Assembly (NCBI GenBank): GCA_020284085.1
Contig: JACEVL010000032.1
Coordinates: forward strand, 877,001-941,000
DNA: 64,000 nucleotides
DNA from: Aporrectodea caliginosa
Taxonomy: Eukaryota; Annelida; Clitellata; Crassiclitellata; Lumbricidae
Reading direction: 5' to 3'
This document shows, piece after piece, positions 1 through 12,924 of this stretch. The notes beneath the pieces are model-generated. The model saw only the letters and a list, made by a program, of their open reading frames with translations. It did not search any database and had not been told where the DNA came from. The position numbers were made by a program, and so were the translations under genes. Position 1 is the stretch's first letter. Each line of letters begins with the position of its first letter.

Positions 1-689
1 CAGGACGACTTATTAACTGTGTATCAAATATATATTGCATGGAAAACAGAAAGCTAGTTGCTATAATAGCTAGTTGAAAACTGAAGTAGTCAGACTGCTC
101 TATTTATAATTGCATAAGAGTGAAAAACAAGAAAACAACAAGACACCGGTTTTTCATTCGAAGTATATCATCACTGTAAAGTAAAATTACTCATCATAGT
201 TACATGTAAGTGCCGACTTAGACACCTGCTTAATGAATTTAAAATGTTCTTTAGACGTTAAAAATATAACCAGGATGTCCTAAATTTTTTATTGTGCTTA
301 ATCAAATAAGGAAAGTCATATTTTGCTTAACTAAAGCCATTTGCTTTGAAAACAACTATAACTTTTAACTTTAAACACAACATTAATTAGCATAAATTCA
401 TTCATTCTAATTACTATATGCACTGATTAACTCATCAGTTTTTATTATTATTCTGCAACCTCAACAGAGAGCAAACATTTTCATTTCATAAGACCATCTG
501 TGTTTATAATATGATAATAAGATGCATAGACTGTGATTGATTTCTAACAATACTGCTATTTTAAGGTTCCTTTAATGTACTTATTCCCTTTTGAATCTCC
601 AATGCATGGTTTGAGAAGGCTTTCGGGCATAATTGGCGCTCGCATGATTTTATACAGAATGAGTTCTATCTTTATTTTATAGACTCGAT

Positions 690-800
690 GATATGGAACG
701 TTCTACTGTACAAAAGATGCCACATAAATGTTTTTCTCCTACATGGATTCTTTCATGAGAACTTTCTGGTAGAATTAATGCAGGCGGGGTTTCTTTTCAT
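690..800 (-). pseudogene. Relic C2H2 zinc-finger piece
   Basis: The minus strand reads the second half of a C2H2 finger, a linker and the next Cys pair (SSHERIHVGEKHLCGIFC). It lies about 0.55 kb beyond the end of the larger zinc-finger array and has the same orientation, so it is probably a detached remnant. Nothing else was recognised in the first 1.3 kb, which is AT-rich non-coding sequence. Confidence 0.45.
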
Positions 801-1341
801 AATAATGCTCTCCAACGCCTCTTTAGATTACTATATATACACCACTATCTCATCTCACCTACCTGGCGTTGGTTGGGTTTATCTTCAGTGTTAATTTTAT
901 TCTAACGTTATATCGTATACATAGCCTAAAGATCGGACAAATCACTTTTGACATATTGACTTCTGTACAGTATGGTTTATCATATTAGTTGTTGCAATCA
1001 GAAAGTGTGAAAACGGCTACTTGTAGGCCTACACTTCATTCTAGGATTGAGTCTCACGGAAGTTTTCAGATCACAATATTTCGAAACATAATTTCCGAAA
1101 TATCTAGCATTGATGGGATATCTCACCAATAGTAATTATAACATGAACATTTTAGTCTCGAAAACAAAGATTATTTCACGCGTGGGGTAGCATATGGTTC
1201 GGAATGGTTCCTTTCTATAATTCAGAACAGAATTGCCTGACAATGTTTTTATAGGATGGCTTTTTTTCTTTGAGAAGAAGAATTCGAAATGATTTTTAAC
1301 TTTGGAGGGGTTGGAAAAAGTTTTTCTTCAAACCTGATGCA

Positions 1342-1494
1342 ATGGTTTCTATTGAAAGTGAGATTTTTCATGATGTTTCAGACCTGAGGAGAATGCGAAT
1401 GTTTTCTGACATACCTGGCAAAGGTAATGCTTCTCTCCGCTATGAATCTTTGCATGACTACTTAAACTGGATAGGCAGTATAAAGTTTTTGGCA
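1342..1494 (-). pseudogene. 3' end of zinc-finger pseudogene, beyond hAT insertion
   Basis: The minus strand encodes the last one and a half fingers of the array, including a good CQVCQKTF...H....H finger, then a stop. At the junction with the hAT element the linker TGEKPYQC is intact. The frame is lost just after it: the first Cys of the next finger is in one frame and the rest of that finger in another, so a small deletion has occurred. With the in-frame stop at 3069-3071 and two transposon insertions, the locus is a pseudogene. Confidence 0.7.
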
Positions 1495-1502
1495 TTGGTA
1501 AG

Positions 1503-2846
1503 TAGGGAATGCAAACCCGGGTTACCCGAACCCGGGTAACCCGGGTTACCCGGCTTTTTTCCAATCCCGAAACCCGGGTTTGAACGCGATTGAAACCCGG
1601 GTTCGACGGGTTTGAAAATCGTAACTTTCACCGTCCTTCACTGTGTGAAACTCACAAATGCAGAGTAATGGAAATATAACGATAATAGTGGTTGATAACG
1701 GGTTTACGTAATACAACTTCTAACTACTTATTTATCGGCTCATTCCATGTCTTTATTGGTGACTTCGTATGAGTGTGGCTTCCCATTTCACACGACCAGT
1801 GACTAATGTTGAGTGTTTTGACACGTCGGCGTCGTAGCTTCGAATTCGTAAATAATAGCAGTAAACTGTTTTTATTTTAATTTAGTGATTTCAGACACAT
1901 ATCCAAACAATGTCTAATTCAGCAAATGTAAAGAGTGGTGTTTGGATAATTTCGTTCACGATTCTGAGGGCCAGACGGCTCAATGTCAGTTATGTAACTC
2001 GCAGCAACAATTGCCAGCGGTGCAACAAGAAATATGCATAGGCTATTCATCTCGGGTCCAAGCATAAGATAAACCTGCTGAAACACAAGGACGTTCGTGA
2101 CCCTCGTCGTTCTGACGAAGCCAATGACGGTAGGCCTATTAGTCCAAGCACAATCACAGGCAGCGATATGTCTCCAAAGCAGCATCTACTTTAGTAAGTT
2201 CTGGCTCTGCCAAATTGGGTTGCAGAGTAACGATGACTAAATTATCTTCTGAAAGCAAATGGGCAGGCACTAGAATGGCCAAAAGCTGAGATGTAGACGA
2301 CTAAGCTGTCATTTGACAATTATTTTTATAGGCCTATGCAATGTTTCTTTCAGACAGAACGCTCCGGAACGGCATTCAGTGAATTTTTCAAGCTGCTAAC
2401 AATTATTTTATTTACTTACATTTTTAATAAAAATTATTTAGTTAATTTAATTTAATTTCAGCGTTTTCAGTGTTTATTGGTATTCAAGATGCTATAAATT
2501 TAGAGGCTCAGGTTTAGGCCTTCGGAACCCTTGCAATGTCTTCCATAACTGTTCTGGAATTGTTCAGTTCCGGAGCATTTTTATTGAAAAACACTGCTTA
2601 TATAAAAAATATCGCGATTATCCTAAAGTTTTCTTTTTATGCAAAATTCTTGACTGTTGGAGAACGTTGGACTTGTAGCTGCATACGACGACGTTGTTCT
2701 TACGCAAGAAATAGTGCAGTAATAATATTTATCATGTAAAATTTGTTAACCCGTCCAAACCCGGGTTACCCGGGTTACCCGGGTTTTCACGGCGGTCAAT
2801 CCCGAAACCCGGGTTTCGAAAAAAGACCCCGGGTTTGCATTCCCTA
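1503..2846. mobile_element. hAT-type DNA transposon, non-autonomous, 1344 bp
   Basis: Both ends carry the inverted repeat TAGGGAATGCAAACCCGGG and are flanked by the 8-bp direct duplication TTGGTAAG (1495-1502 and 2847-2854). This duplication matches the hAT preference nTnnnnAn. Both ends are rich in repeated ACCCGGGT words. Around 1905-2195 the plus strand holds a decayed BED-type zinc-finger start of a hAT transposase, seen in several frames (SGV..., a CQLC pair, then SKHKINLLKHKDVRDPRRSD). No complete transposase is present. The element sits in the linker between two zinc fingers of the minus-strand pseudogene. Confidence 0.88.
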
Positions 2847-3510
<664 letters not shown>

Positions 3511-6120
3511 TAGATGGGTCAATATATGGTTTAACCCTAAAAAATTGATACAAAAGGTTTCTCAACGGAATCTGGTACCATTTTTAATACTTATTAACAT
3601 ACTAAAAGTCTCCTTTGATCTGACCGTCGGAAAAGGGTCATTTTCAAGATGGCGTCCAAGATAGCTGCCTGGAACTAAAATTGTATATATCTCAGCCTAA
3701 CAAATCGATACAAAAGTTTTCTCAACGGAATCTGGTGTCATTTGTAATGCTCATTAACATAGTAAAAGTCTCCTTTGATCTGACTATCGGAAAAAGGTCA
3801 TTTTCAAGATGGCGTCCAAGATGGCTGCCTGGAGCTTAACTAGTTGTCTATATCTCAGCCTAGAAAATAGATATAAACGTTTTCTCAACGGTATCTGGTA
3901 CCATTTGTAATGCTTATTGACTAGTAGAAGTCTCCTATATTCTGATAATCGAAACAGGGTCATTTTCAAGATGGCGTCGAACATGGCTGCCTGGAGCTAA
4001 AACAGTCTATACCTCAAGCACTAGGCTACTCAACCTAGATAGGTGTTTTTGGTGTCTAACCATAGGCTTTAACTACGTCACTGCCTCTACTCTGGTAATA
4101 CCAGTTCCAAGCTTGGAGAAACGAGGAGAACGACGCTGATTATCTTTGTCATGACACAGTATGGTCGGAAAGCCTGTATTCACATTCCCATTCAGAAGAA
4201 AGGATAAAGTCAGAACCCATGGATTAACGTCAGCTGTCACGGTCGCTCCAGATCTAACCATTGAATCCAGTCTTGCGTTCGAAAGTTTCCGGGTAGTTGC
4301 CAAAACAGGAGAACTGTCATTGTAAGAGGCTATAAGTTACGAGCTCAGTCCTTTCCCTCCTGCCCTCTTTGAATCCAGGAATGTCTATAGAAAGGCCGAT
4401 AAGCCACAACATGCATATGCGATCAGTTAACTTGCACGGGATGGCTTACTAGATTTCCCACTTGAGGCAGAGAGATACGTCTTCAATGGAGGTTCCTTAC
4501 TTCATCGGATTCCGTGGAAAAAGGAGAATGCTATGGTGCAATTATTATAGCGCAGTCGTACGTCGACTTCACCGTACGGTAATAGAAAGAGGAGTTCCTG
4601 TCAAGAGCTATCAATAAGCAGAAAATGCTATGGCTGGTGAGTGATGCGCTCAGAAAAAAGACACTCTCTTGAAAGTCATTCATTGCAACTGCATCAATTC
4701 CTGTCGAACACTCCGCTGCTCTTGTAGAAGAAATGGATTGCCATGTTGTTCCGCCTTTGGACCGTGCCAAGTTGCAAACTTTGACTTTCCACATAACAAT
4801 TTTCTTCCGGAGGAGTCGGATGGTGACGATGACTAATTGAATGTGTAAGCCATGTAACTGTAAACTGTATGACTATTGATGTTGTCATTAAATGGCGTGT
4901 ATTAAGTGATCAGCTGAACGATGGGCAATAAAGCCTATGGTTAGATACCGTTCTAGGTTCAGTAGCTCTTGAGATACATAGAATTTTTGCTCCAGGCAGT
5001 TATCTTGGACGTCATCTTGAAAATGACCCTGTTCAGATGGTCAGAAAAGAGGAGACTTTTATCATATTGATAGGCATGCCAAATGGTACCAGATTCCGTT
5101 GAGAAAACTTTTGTATCAATTTGTTAGGCTGAGATATATACAAATTTAGTTTCAGGCAGCCATCTTGGAGGCCATCTTGAAAATGACCTTGTTCCGATGG
5201 TCAGAAAAGAGGAGACTTTTATCATATTGATAGGCATGCCAAATGGTACCAGATTCCGTTGAGAAAACTTTTGTATCAATTTGTTAGGCTGAGATATATA
5301 CAAATTTAGTTTCAGGCAGCCATCTTGGAGGCCATCTTGAAAATGACCTTGTTCCGATGGTCAGAAAAGAGGAGACTTTTATCATATTGATAGGCATGCC
5401 AAATGGTACCAGATTCCGTTGAGAAAACTTTTGTATCATTTCTTAGGCTGAGATATAGACAATGTTAGTTCCAGGCAGCCATCTTGGACGCCATCTTAAA
5501 AATGACCATGTTTCGATGGTCAGAAAAGAGGAGACTTTCATCATATTGATAGGCATGTCGAATGGTACTGGATTCCGTTGAGAAAACTTTTGTATCAATT
5601 TTCTAGGCTGAGATATATACAATTTTAGTTCAAGGCAGCCATTTGGACGCTATCTTGAAAATGACCTTTTTCCTATGGTCAGAATAGAGGAGACTTTTAC
5701 TATGTCAATAAGCATTACAAATGGTACCAGATTCCGTTGAGAAAACTTTTATATCAATTTCATAGGCTGAGTTATAGACAAGTTTAGTTCCAGGCAGCCA
5801 TCTTGGACGCCATCTTGAAAATGACCCTTTTGTGCTGGTGAGATTAAAGGAGACTTTTACTATGTCAACAAGCATTACAAATGGCGCCAGATTCCGTTGA
5901 GAAAACTTTTGTATCAATTTTCTAGGCTGAAATATGGACAATTTTATTTCCAGGCAGCCATCTTGGACGCCATCTTGAAAATGACCCTTTTCCGATGGTT
6001 AGATTAAAGGAGACTTTTAGTATGTTAATAAGCATTAAAAATGGTACCAGAATCCGTTGAGAAACCGTTTGTATCAATTTTTAGGGTTAGGTGGGTTTTT
6101 TTGGTAGATTGACCCGACTA
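3511..6120. mobile_element. DNA transposon with inverted 160-bp tandem subterminal repeats
   Basis: The ends are inverted repeats (TAGATGGGTCAAT at left, TAGTCGGGTCAAT read inward from right) flanked by TTT on both sides (3508-3510 and 6121-6123). About three copies of a 160-bp unit lie inside the left end and about seven copies, in opposite orientation, inside the right end; the phrase AGATTCCGTTGAGAAAAC recurs every 160 bp from 5091 to 6050. A further inverted pair (CTAACCATAGGCTTT near 4058, its complement near 4931) bounds a central core of about 0.85 kb. I found no transposase there. Removing the element plus one TTT restores the zinc-finger reading C-L-K-V-F-A, so the boundaries are well supported. 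The superfamily is unknown; a 3-bp duplication would suit PIF/Harbinger. Confidence 0.8.
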
Positions 6121-6123
6121 TTT

Positions 6124-6905
6124 AGGCATAACTGGCATTTGTATGGTTTTTCTCCAGTATGAAATCTTATATGTGTTTGTAGACTGGAAGAATCTATAAA
6201 CCATTTTTACATATCTGGCATTGGTAAGGCTTTTCTCCGGTATGTCTTCTAACATGGAGCTGCAGACTGTTATGACAAAAATTTTTTTACATAGCTTGCA
6301 CTGAAATGGTTTCTCTCCAGTATGAATTCTAACATGATTTACTATATTCGAATTTTTGGAAAAACTGTTCTTACACATATGGCACTGGAAAGGATTCTCT
6401 CCTGTATGGGTTTTGACATGAATTCGTAATGAGAAAGATATGGGAAACTGTTTTTGGCACATCTGACACAGAAATGGACTCTTTCCAGGGTGGAATTTTT
6501 CATGACTTCTCACAGCTGAAGCGCTTGAAAATGCTTTCTAACATACCTGTATGGGTTCTGATATGAATTCGTAATGCGAGTATGGTTTCTCTCCAGTATT
6601 TTTTTCTTCTGTGCCTCTTTTATATTTTGTTTTAAAGTCACATTGCTGGCTTCTCTTCAGAGTGAATTCTTGCATGACGTTTTAGATTGGAATGTTGGAA
6701 GTAACGCTTTTGACATACTTGGCACTGGAAAGGTTTCTCTCCTGTATGTGTTTTCGTGTGAATCTCGAGGTCAGGTTGGAATGCAAACGCTTTTGGACAC
6801 CTCTCACACTGTTATGGTTTATCTCCAGTATGAACTCTCGAGTGACTTCTCAGGTGACAGGCGAACTTAAATATTTGCTTACATAACTTGCATTCATTCC
6901 TTTAC
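6124..6905 (-). pseudogene. Zinc-finger array, 5' block
   Basis: The minus strand from 6513 down to about 6270 reads two complete fingers (CQMCQKQF..., CHMCKNSF...) and the start of a third (CKLCKKIF). A frameshift follows, and two more fingers continue in another frame to the transposon boundary at 6120. The sequence upstream, 6905-6541, holds further finger-like pieces spread over several frames, with intact linkers such as HTGEKPFQC. The array is therefore degenerate at this end too. No upstream promoter or non-finger domain was recognised. Confidence 0.7.
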
Positions 6906-8257
6906 CAGGCGCCAGTCAGTATGTCTGCGCGTGCAGGTCTGTGTGGCAGGCACGACTCACCTACCTGCCACGACTACTCATAGCACAGGTCTCTGCCTTC
7001 CCTCATTACTCTCTGTCCGTCTTTCTGACTGTCTGTCCGTCTGTCTCCCTCTCGCTCTGTATCTCTGTGTGACCATCTCTCTAATTCCTTTGTGTGCCAT
7101 AGAAGTCAGCCCCTACATAATATAATATACGCACGGAAATTCTTGTCCCTAAATAACGACGGTGAACACTACCGGTCATATCTTTTTATAAATAAAAGTA
7201 GACTACTTTAAATATGACTGACACTACAGTAACTGCAGTGACGTCGTGATGTTCAAGTTAAAAAAACTTCATTTCATTTAAGTGAAAAGTAACATAATAA
7301 TCAGATGAGTAGTAACATATTGAAATGTCAAAACCAGCGGTTAACACATCTGTCCAAATGTAGCTATGAAAATGGTAGTCAAAATGGCTAAAAGCCAGCA
7401 AAAGTCAATACTGCTGCACCAGAATGCGTTTATTTAGGTAATTTGTGTGTGTATGAAAACCAGCGAAACAGCCAAGGTGCAGGCCAACACACATGGGCGT
7501 CCGCAGGAATTTTTCTAGGGGGTGGGGCGCAAACTTTTAAATAGTTGTCACTATGTAGGATGTCGAAGGCAACTCCACCTTCGACGCTCGCTCCTCGGCG
7601 CTGGATACCTTTAGATCCTTTGGCGCGGATCACAACATGCGAAAACATTCATAGACATTCGAACATTTGTCAAAAACTATTATTATAATTATATTTTATA
7701 TGTCTGAAATCTGACCTTATTCTTGAAATAACAATTGCAATCGTCTGCCAATCGATCTATATTATTCTACATAATATAATATAATTTATCAGTAGGGGCC
7801 TACTGCATACTTTCTATAGACTATACTAACTGCAGGTTTACTTAGCAGTGGGCAAGCACTGGGCAACGTATTTATTCGGTATGCACAGCCAACGCAAAAG
7901 AAAAAAAACGTTAGTTAATAATTAAATTATTATATTTAGCCTAATTACCACGAAACTAAGTGTGGAAGTTAAGCACAGGCACACGGTCAATTTTATTATA
8001 TTAGGCCTACTCATTGAGCTTATAAAATAAAAGAAGCTACTGTCATTTTATAAGATTAGGGCCTATAACAACCAGCTTCCGACTTGGATTAGAGTTTGCG
8101 CAAATATTCCCTTACTCTATATTCCCTCCCTCAAAGTAGGCCTAATAGGGCCTACGAGCAAACCTACCTTCCCAGTCGAAGGCGGATTCGGTTTCGTTCA
8201 GGGACAGCAAGACAATACACGTGAAACGGGTACAGACTTTATTCAGCGTTCACTAGA
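6906..8257. other. Gene-free stretch
   Basis: AT-rich non-coding sequence. It contains a short CTGTCTGTCCGT-type pyrimidine tract near 7010-7080 and several TAGGCCTA words. No coding region or complete repeat was recognised. Confidence 0.5.
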
Positions 8258-8838
8258 GCTGGTCAGTTGCTTCTTGCCCTTTATTCATCATCCATTCTGA
8301 TGCTCTATGGATCAGACGCAGAACTTATTCGATCCATTCAGTTACCAAGAGACATCAAGACCCCACTTCATGCAGTGGAAACATCCATCGGGAATTTCGT
8401 CATCCTTCACAGTTTGGAGGAAAAGGAGGAAGATCGAGAGAGTGGATGGACTGGGAGAAAAATGGAGGATTAGTGAATTGACCAGAGATGGAGATATGGT
8501 CGTCCGTCGTTTCATTTCTTCTAATGAAACACAAGAACTGAATCATCCTCAATATCTCTCACTCGATTCAGACGATCAAGTGTTTGTTGCTGACGAATGG
8601 AATAAAAGAGTGATTCTCTTGGATTCCGATCTTCAGTGGAATCGAATTATTTGCCCAACAAAAGAAGAAAAAGAAGCCAAGAACGTGTGGCCAGAGAGAT
8701 TGTTTCACGACAAAGAAGAAGAAGAGACCACGATCCAAATGCCAAATAGATTGTGTTACGACGGAGAAAATAAACAACTGATCGTCGGTGGAGATTATCA
8801 GAAAAGGCACTAATGTTTACACTTTGAGTCGACAATAA
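8258..8838 (+). pseudogene. NHL beta-propeller exon, frameshifted paralogue
   Basis: This is a partial second copy of the NHL-repeat exon at 39.8-41.1 kb, with long stretches nearly identical (YGSDAELIRSIQLPRDI, then VETSIGNF, then ...SLDSDD.VFVAD....RVILLDSDL.WNRI). NHL repeats form propellers that bind protein or RNA. The copy starts abruptly where its relative has SSKGQLLVV, so upstream blades are missing. Two frame changes occur, near 8460 and 8805; beyond the second the expected ending NVYTLSR is followed by a stop at 8836-8838. It has only a short acidic segment where the downstream copy has a Glu-rich insertion of about 150 residues. It is probably a dead partial tandem duplicate. Confidence 0.75.
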
Positions 8839-9590
8839 TTCTCTTTTCATCCAGAGATTCCGACAATATAATTTGTTCCTGATTTATCTGACCGAGCTAA
8901 TGCAGGCTGAAAAGATAACGCTCTTAGGCTTAAGTTACCATAAATAAACTGCGGAAAAGTACACAACCATTCCTGTGTTAGTAGGCAGCATTTCAATCAG
9001 CATCAGTAGAAATTGAAATACGTGACAATCAGATTACTTTAATATGGCAATGTAATTTCATTGCGTCAATATACACTGTGTCCACGATAAAGTAGAACAC
9101 TAGACTTTGTGAAATATCTTGGTCAATTGTAGTATTATAGGTACTAAAAATGGTGCACTTAAGGTTCAGTCTATTCTATCTATATCCTGCAAATTTTATT
9201 ACAATTGATGCAACGGTTACGATGATACACCCTTATGAAATTTGGTGGTTCAGGAACCAAGTTGTCAACACAGTAAAGCGCATAGAATAACGTCATTTTT
9301 CACAATTAGGTCAATCTGAGTTACCCATAGACACTCGAACAAAAGAGTATTAGAAGAAGGAACTCGCCTGAAAAGCAGTTACAACTTCTAAAAAACCAAA
9401 ACCGCATCAGAAGCAAAAGAACCATGACAAGACCCAGTGAACCAAAGAGAGTGACAAAGCCTCAGTCCACGGTCAGTCAACCGGTGCCTAGTCAGTCGTC
9501 GAGCGTCACCAATCAACCGGTGCCTAGTCAATAAAAATTCTAAGAACAAACGAAAAGCAAAACACAGCATACCATGATGTTAAAGACGAA
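8839..9590. other. Gene-free stretch
   Basis: Non-coding. The short phrase CAACCGGTGCCTAGTCA occurs twice close together (9478-9494 and about 9514-9530). No gene was recognised. Confidence 0.45.
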
Positions 9591-10080
9591 TTTTAGATAA
9601 GACAGACAGTGAAGAATCTGGCAGTGATAGAAATAATGACGATGATGGAAAGGTTTTTGTGTAGGCCTGCAAGATGGGTCATCTGAAAGTGCCGATTGTC
9701 TTGAGGAAACACGGTCTGTGGAAGATTCCGATGATTAGGCCTACTCTGTAGCCTACGTCATGATTGCTTAAAACAAGGTGATTACGTGCTGATTAAACTT
9801 CAAGGACTTTAAAATGCAGATCATTTTGTGGTTTGTGTATCCGAAAATTCATCGTCAGATGATCTAAAAAGGAGGTCACATTTATCTGTCCACGATATCG
9901 ACTAGGCGTACATTTGACGAGGAAGAAACTGTTTGTTTTGTAATTCAAGAACATTCAAGAACATATCCGGGTCCAATATGGAGAAAAAACTGCTGACTTT
10001 AGTCCGTGTCAAGCGAGTCAGTAGGCAAATAAAATTCCCGTTTTCCTTTTTTGGTTACAACTTGAAGGCTTGAAAAAGCT
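9591..10080 (+). pseudogene. Decayed transposon coding tail (tentative)
   Basis: The plus strand shows protein-like segments broken by stops: an acidic piece with DSEESGSDRNNDDDG near 9600-9650, then GDYVLIKLQGL, a stop, and ADHFVVCVSENSSSDDLKRR around 9780-9880. This resembles the C-terminal tail that follows the transposase in some pogo/Tigger-like elements. I cannot show a transposase core, and the assignment rests on general resemblance only. Confidence 0.3.
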
Positions 10081-10279
10081 CCAGATTTTTTAATTAAATC
10101 TTGAACATTAGGCAATGCAGCCTAAATAGGTAGAAGTAGACTAGCCTGCCACTGAGGCTATCCGCCTATCGAGTATTTACACATTATTATTATTAATATT
10201 ATTACTTCGATGTTTTACAATTATCATTGCATAACTGTTGTCCCATTGTGCGTTTGCAAATGGCGTATTAAAGACCATA

Positions 10280-10306
10280 CTTACTTACTTACTTACTTAC
10301 TTACTT
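10280..10306. repeat. (TTAC)n microsatellite
   Basis: About six to seven perfect TTAC units. Confidence 0.9.
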
Positions 10307-10505
10307 ATATCGGACATTTTACATGACGATTATTGCAGCAAAACAATTTGATATCTTGATTGATGCTTTGGATTAGATTTAATTTTGAATTTCTTCAATC
10401 TATTACATTTTTATATGTAGGCAGGCCTCGGTTTGCCATAGGCAATGCAACCTACGTTGAATAATTGTACTATTTTCAATACTGTTGCAACCTTCCCACA
10501 GGGTC

Positions 10506-10731
10506 GTTGCAATCAACCCCGGCCCGGGGTTGGTTGCAACACTTTGAAGCCCTCTGTTAAATTAGCTATTGTGGTTACATCCTCGATCACTGAAATCGTC
10601 ACTCTAGCTTGTTTTGGTGCTGAGATATAAAGGATATATAATTATGGGCTAAACAATTTTCAGGTTGTTCCAAAAATAAAAAGATGGCACCTGAAAATAT
10701 GAAATTTGTTGCAACCAACCCCGGTCTCCCC
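10506..10731. mobile_element. Short MITE with GGGGTTGGTTGCAAC ends
   Basis: GGGGTTGGTTGCAACA near 10526 and its complement near 10708-10723 bound about 200 bp of AT-rich sequence. The left end overlaps a longer palindrome centred on GGCCCGGG at 10506-10540. The right end reads outward as GGGGAGACCGGGG, which also begins a small element at 61161. No coding capacity was seen. Confidence 0.5.
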
Positions 10732-11269
10732 TAATTATATGCTGTGAAAATATCATGATGGACATTGCTAGAAAGTTCGCTAGACTTGACGTATAATAAC
10801 AGTCCAACGGCTCGACCCAGTTTCAGTAATTATCAACGAGCAATTATAGACTAAACATTGACAGTTAGAATTATATTTTATGTATGCACAACTATCAGGC
10901 ATTGTTTAATCGTAATTACAGCTTCTGGAGGAAACTCCAGATATTACAGGAAATGCATATTGTATGCAGAGTCCAATACGTGCACACACATATGCACACA
11001 TGTTATTACTATAATTATTATATGTATATAATGTTATTTATATATATGTATATATTACCATAACCATAAATTTTATTGTTTTCCGACAGAAACAAGGAAT
11101 ACAAGCTTCATAAGTACAATATAATAGTTGGGAAACAACGGGGGTAGAGAACCCTAAAGGGAACAATTCCCGACTAGTAGGGCAACACTTACATCATTGC
11201 TGTGCTCGAGTGGCAGACCGACTAATTAGTTAATTCTGTTAATTTTAAATCCTTAACAAATCTTAACTA

Positions 11270-11470
11270 GTTAACTGGCACATACAATATGATTAGAACA
11301 TACCATTGGCAATCAAATAGGCACGCAATCTACGATTGAATAGGGGGAAATTAGTTAGGTACCGTATGTCGTTGGGGATACTATTCCAGATTTATATATA
11401 TATATACGCTGGATTACAGTACGAATAATAATTGAGGGACGAAAGCGAAGCAGAAGTCACATTAAACTGT
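11270..11470 (-). mobile_element. LINE 3' coding tail
   Basis: The minus strand reads SNSIPNDIRYLTNFPLFNRR followed by LRAYLI, the usual last segment of ORF2 in CR1/L2-like non-LTR retrotransposons (the WNSIP...F..F...L motif). It is short and decayed. A (TA)n tract near 11390-11406 lies inside it. Confidence 0.55.
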
Positions 11471-11633
11471 ACGTTAAGCGTCTATGGATCGCTGAGGAGA
11501 GACAAATTAAGTTTCATAAATTATATACACAATTCTGTATTTTACTTCTAATTACGTGTGACATAGGCCTCATTTTTGTTGCTTCCTCCACTGTGTTTTG
11601 CATGCTAGTGTTCGCATACCTATGTTGTAACAG

Positions 11634-11983
11634 ATCCATAAGGAAGTACCTTCTAGATGGATATCGAAGAGCCAAGAAGAGGACACTTTAGGAAGCGGAC
11701 CCTGAACCAAATCTCCAAGGAGTCGTTCCAGTTCGACCTTCCTCGCGGCGAATACTTCGCGCGAATTTGCGTCGAATTCCAGGTCTTCGACTGGGAGCAG
11801 GTGACGAAGAATGAGGTCATAGGGGTCGACTCGAGGTCGGCTCCCTCCTCCCGTGGTGGACCGAGGCCAGTCAACTGGACGAAGGTCATGAACTGCTCCA
11901 GAAAGTAGTTCGACGAGTGGCACCGGCTCAAGGACGGACCGACTTCCGAAATGAATGAATATATAGACAAATATATAATGTAG
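11634..11983 (+). pseudogene. Orphan synaptotagmin-type C2B exon
   Basis: A splice acceptor (TTGTAACAG) precedes YLLDGYRRAKKRTL. After a frame change the sequence continues with KRTLN...ESFQFDLPR, then VFDWEQVTKNEVIG and, past an in-frame TAG, FDEWHRLKDG, ending at a stop at 11981-11983. The order and the signature (basic strand, F.FD.P, DW..VTKNE.IG, C-terminal WH.L) are those of the last C2B half of synaptotagmins, which bind calcium and phospholipid at vesicle membranes. The frame change near 11690 and the TAG after NCSRK suggest a relic exon or a retained gene end with sequence errors. No other synaptotagmin exon was found nearby. Confidence 0.65.
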
Positions 11984-12539
11984 GCCTAAATCTATGCAAA
12001 TACCTGATTTGTGACAAATTGATGCGTTGCATTGTAGTGTATTAAATTCTGTTGTTTCGTCCCTTGTGTGGTAAACACTCGGTCGGTGGCTGTTCCTCTG
12101 ATTATGGTCCGAGATCCGTGTGAAATACAGCTCGGTTTTTTATGATCACTCTGACCCGTTTCTGTAGCTTCAGCTGCCAAGTTTCTGTTTGGGCTCCGCT
12201 TTTAGCAGAACAACATCCTGGTTGAGCCTCCACGTCTGGCAACTAATTCACCCTATATTGACTGCTCATTTAGTTAGGTTTTCGGACACCAAAAATTTAA
12301 TTAAGCCTTGGTTTCATTTATCCTGCTGTTTCATACCCATAATCGCGCTGATTTCACTAAGTTCACAAAATCAAGAGTGCAAGAAAAGCTAAAACTGAGT
12401 TGGGGTTACAAGGATTTGAGCTGTGAAAAAAGGCTGAAATGGTATTCACTAAAAAGATTAGACTAACAGCACCCTCACATATGTTTCACCATTCAAGCAT
12501 TCCGCTCTGCCCGATCATCTTCCTGTCTTACTCACTCCC

Positions 12540-12790
12540 ATCCCCCAGTTACTAATCGCCTCAAGTTATAAAACCAATCCAAATGCAACACTACACCTCG
12601 ACTCCGAACTTCCCTGCATTCCGCATATTCTCAGTTCATTCACCAATATCGTCACCCACAGTGATCTGCCTTAGGCTTCTCTACTCATCATCCCAAAGGC
12701 TTTTCACTGCAAACTGAAGGCTCACCTCTTCAAGAAGTTCAACCCTAATTCATTCGATCCTCCTCCTTCCAAGCTTTATAACCCTCAACC
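12540..12790 (+). mobile_element. Possible LINE tail fragment
   Basis: The plus strand contains AFHCKLKAHLFKKFN near 12695-12745, like the KAFK..LK.HLF end of LINE ORF2. The rest is too decayed to place. Confidence 0.35.
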
Positions 12791-12924
12791 AAACCCGCCT
12801 TGGAAGTCGCTCTGTCTCCGATCCTCTCTCTGATATCTCTTGCAACCGGACTTGGACCTCCACTGGATTTCGATCTCTGGACAACCCCTCTCATTACACT
12901 TTAGAAATTTGGAGATTGCAATTA

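Noticed and set aside
11570..11970. Minus-strand frames over the C2B exon
   Set aside because: The plus strand matches synaptotagmin C2B blocks in order; the minus frames match nothing.
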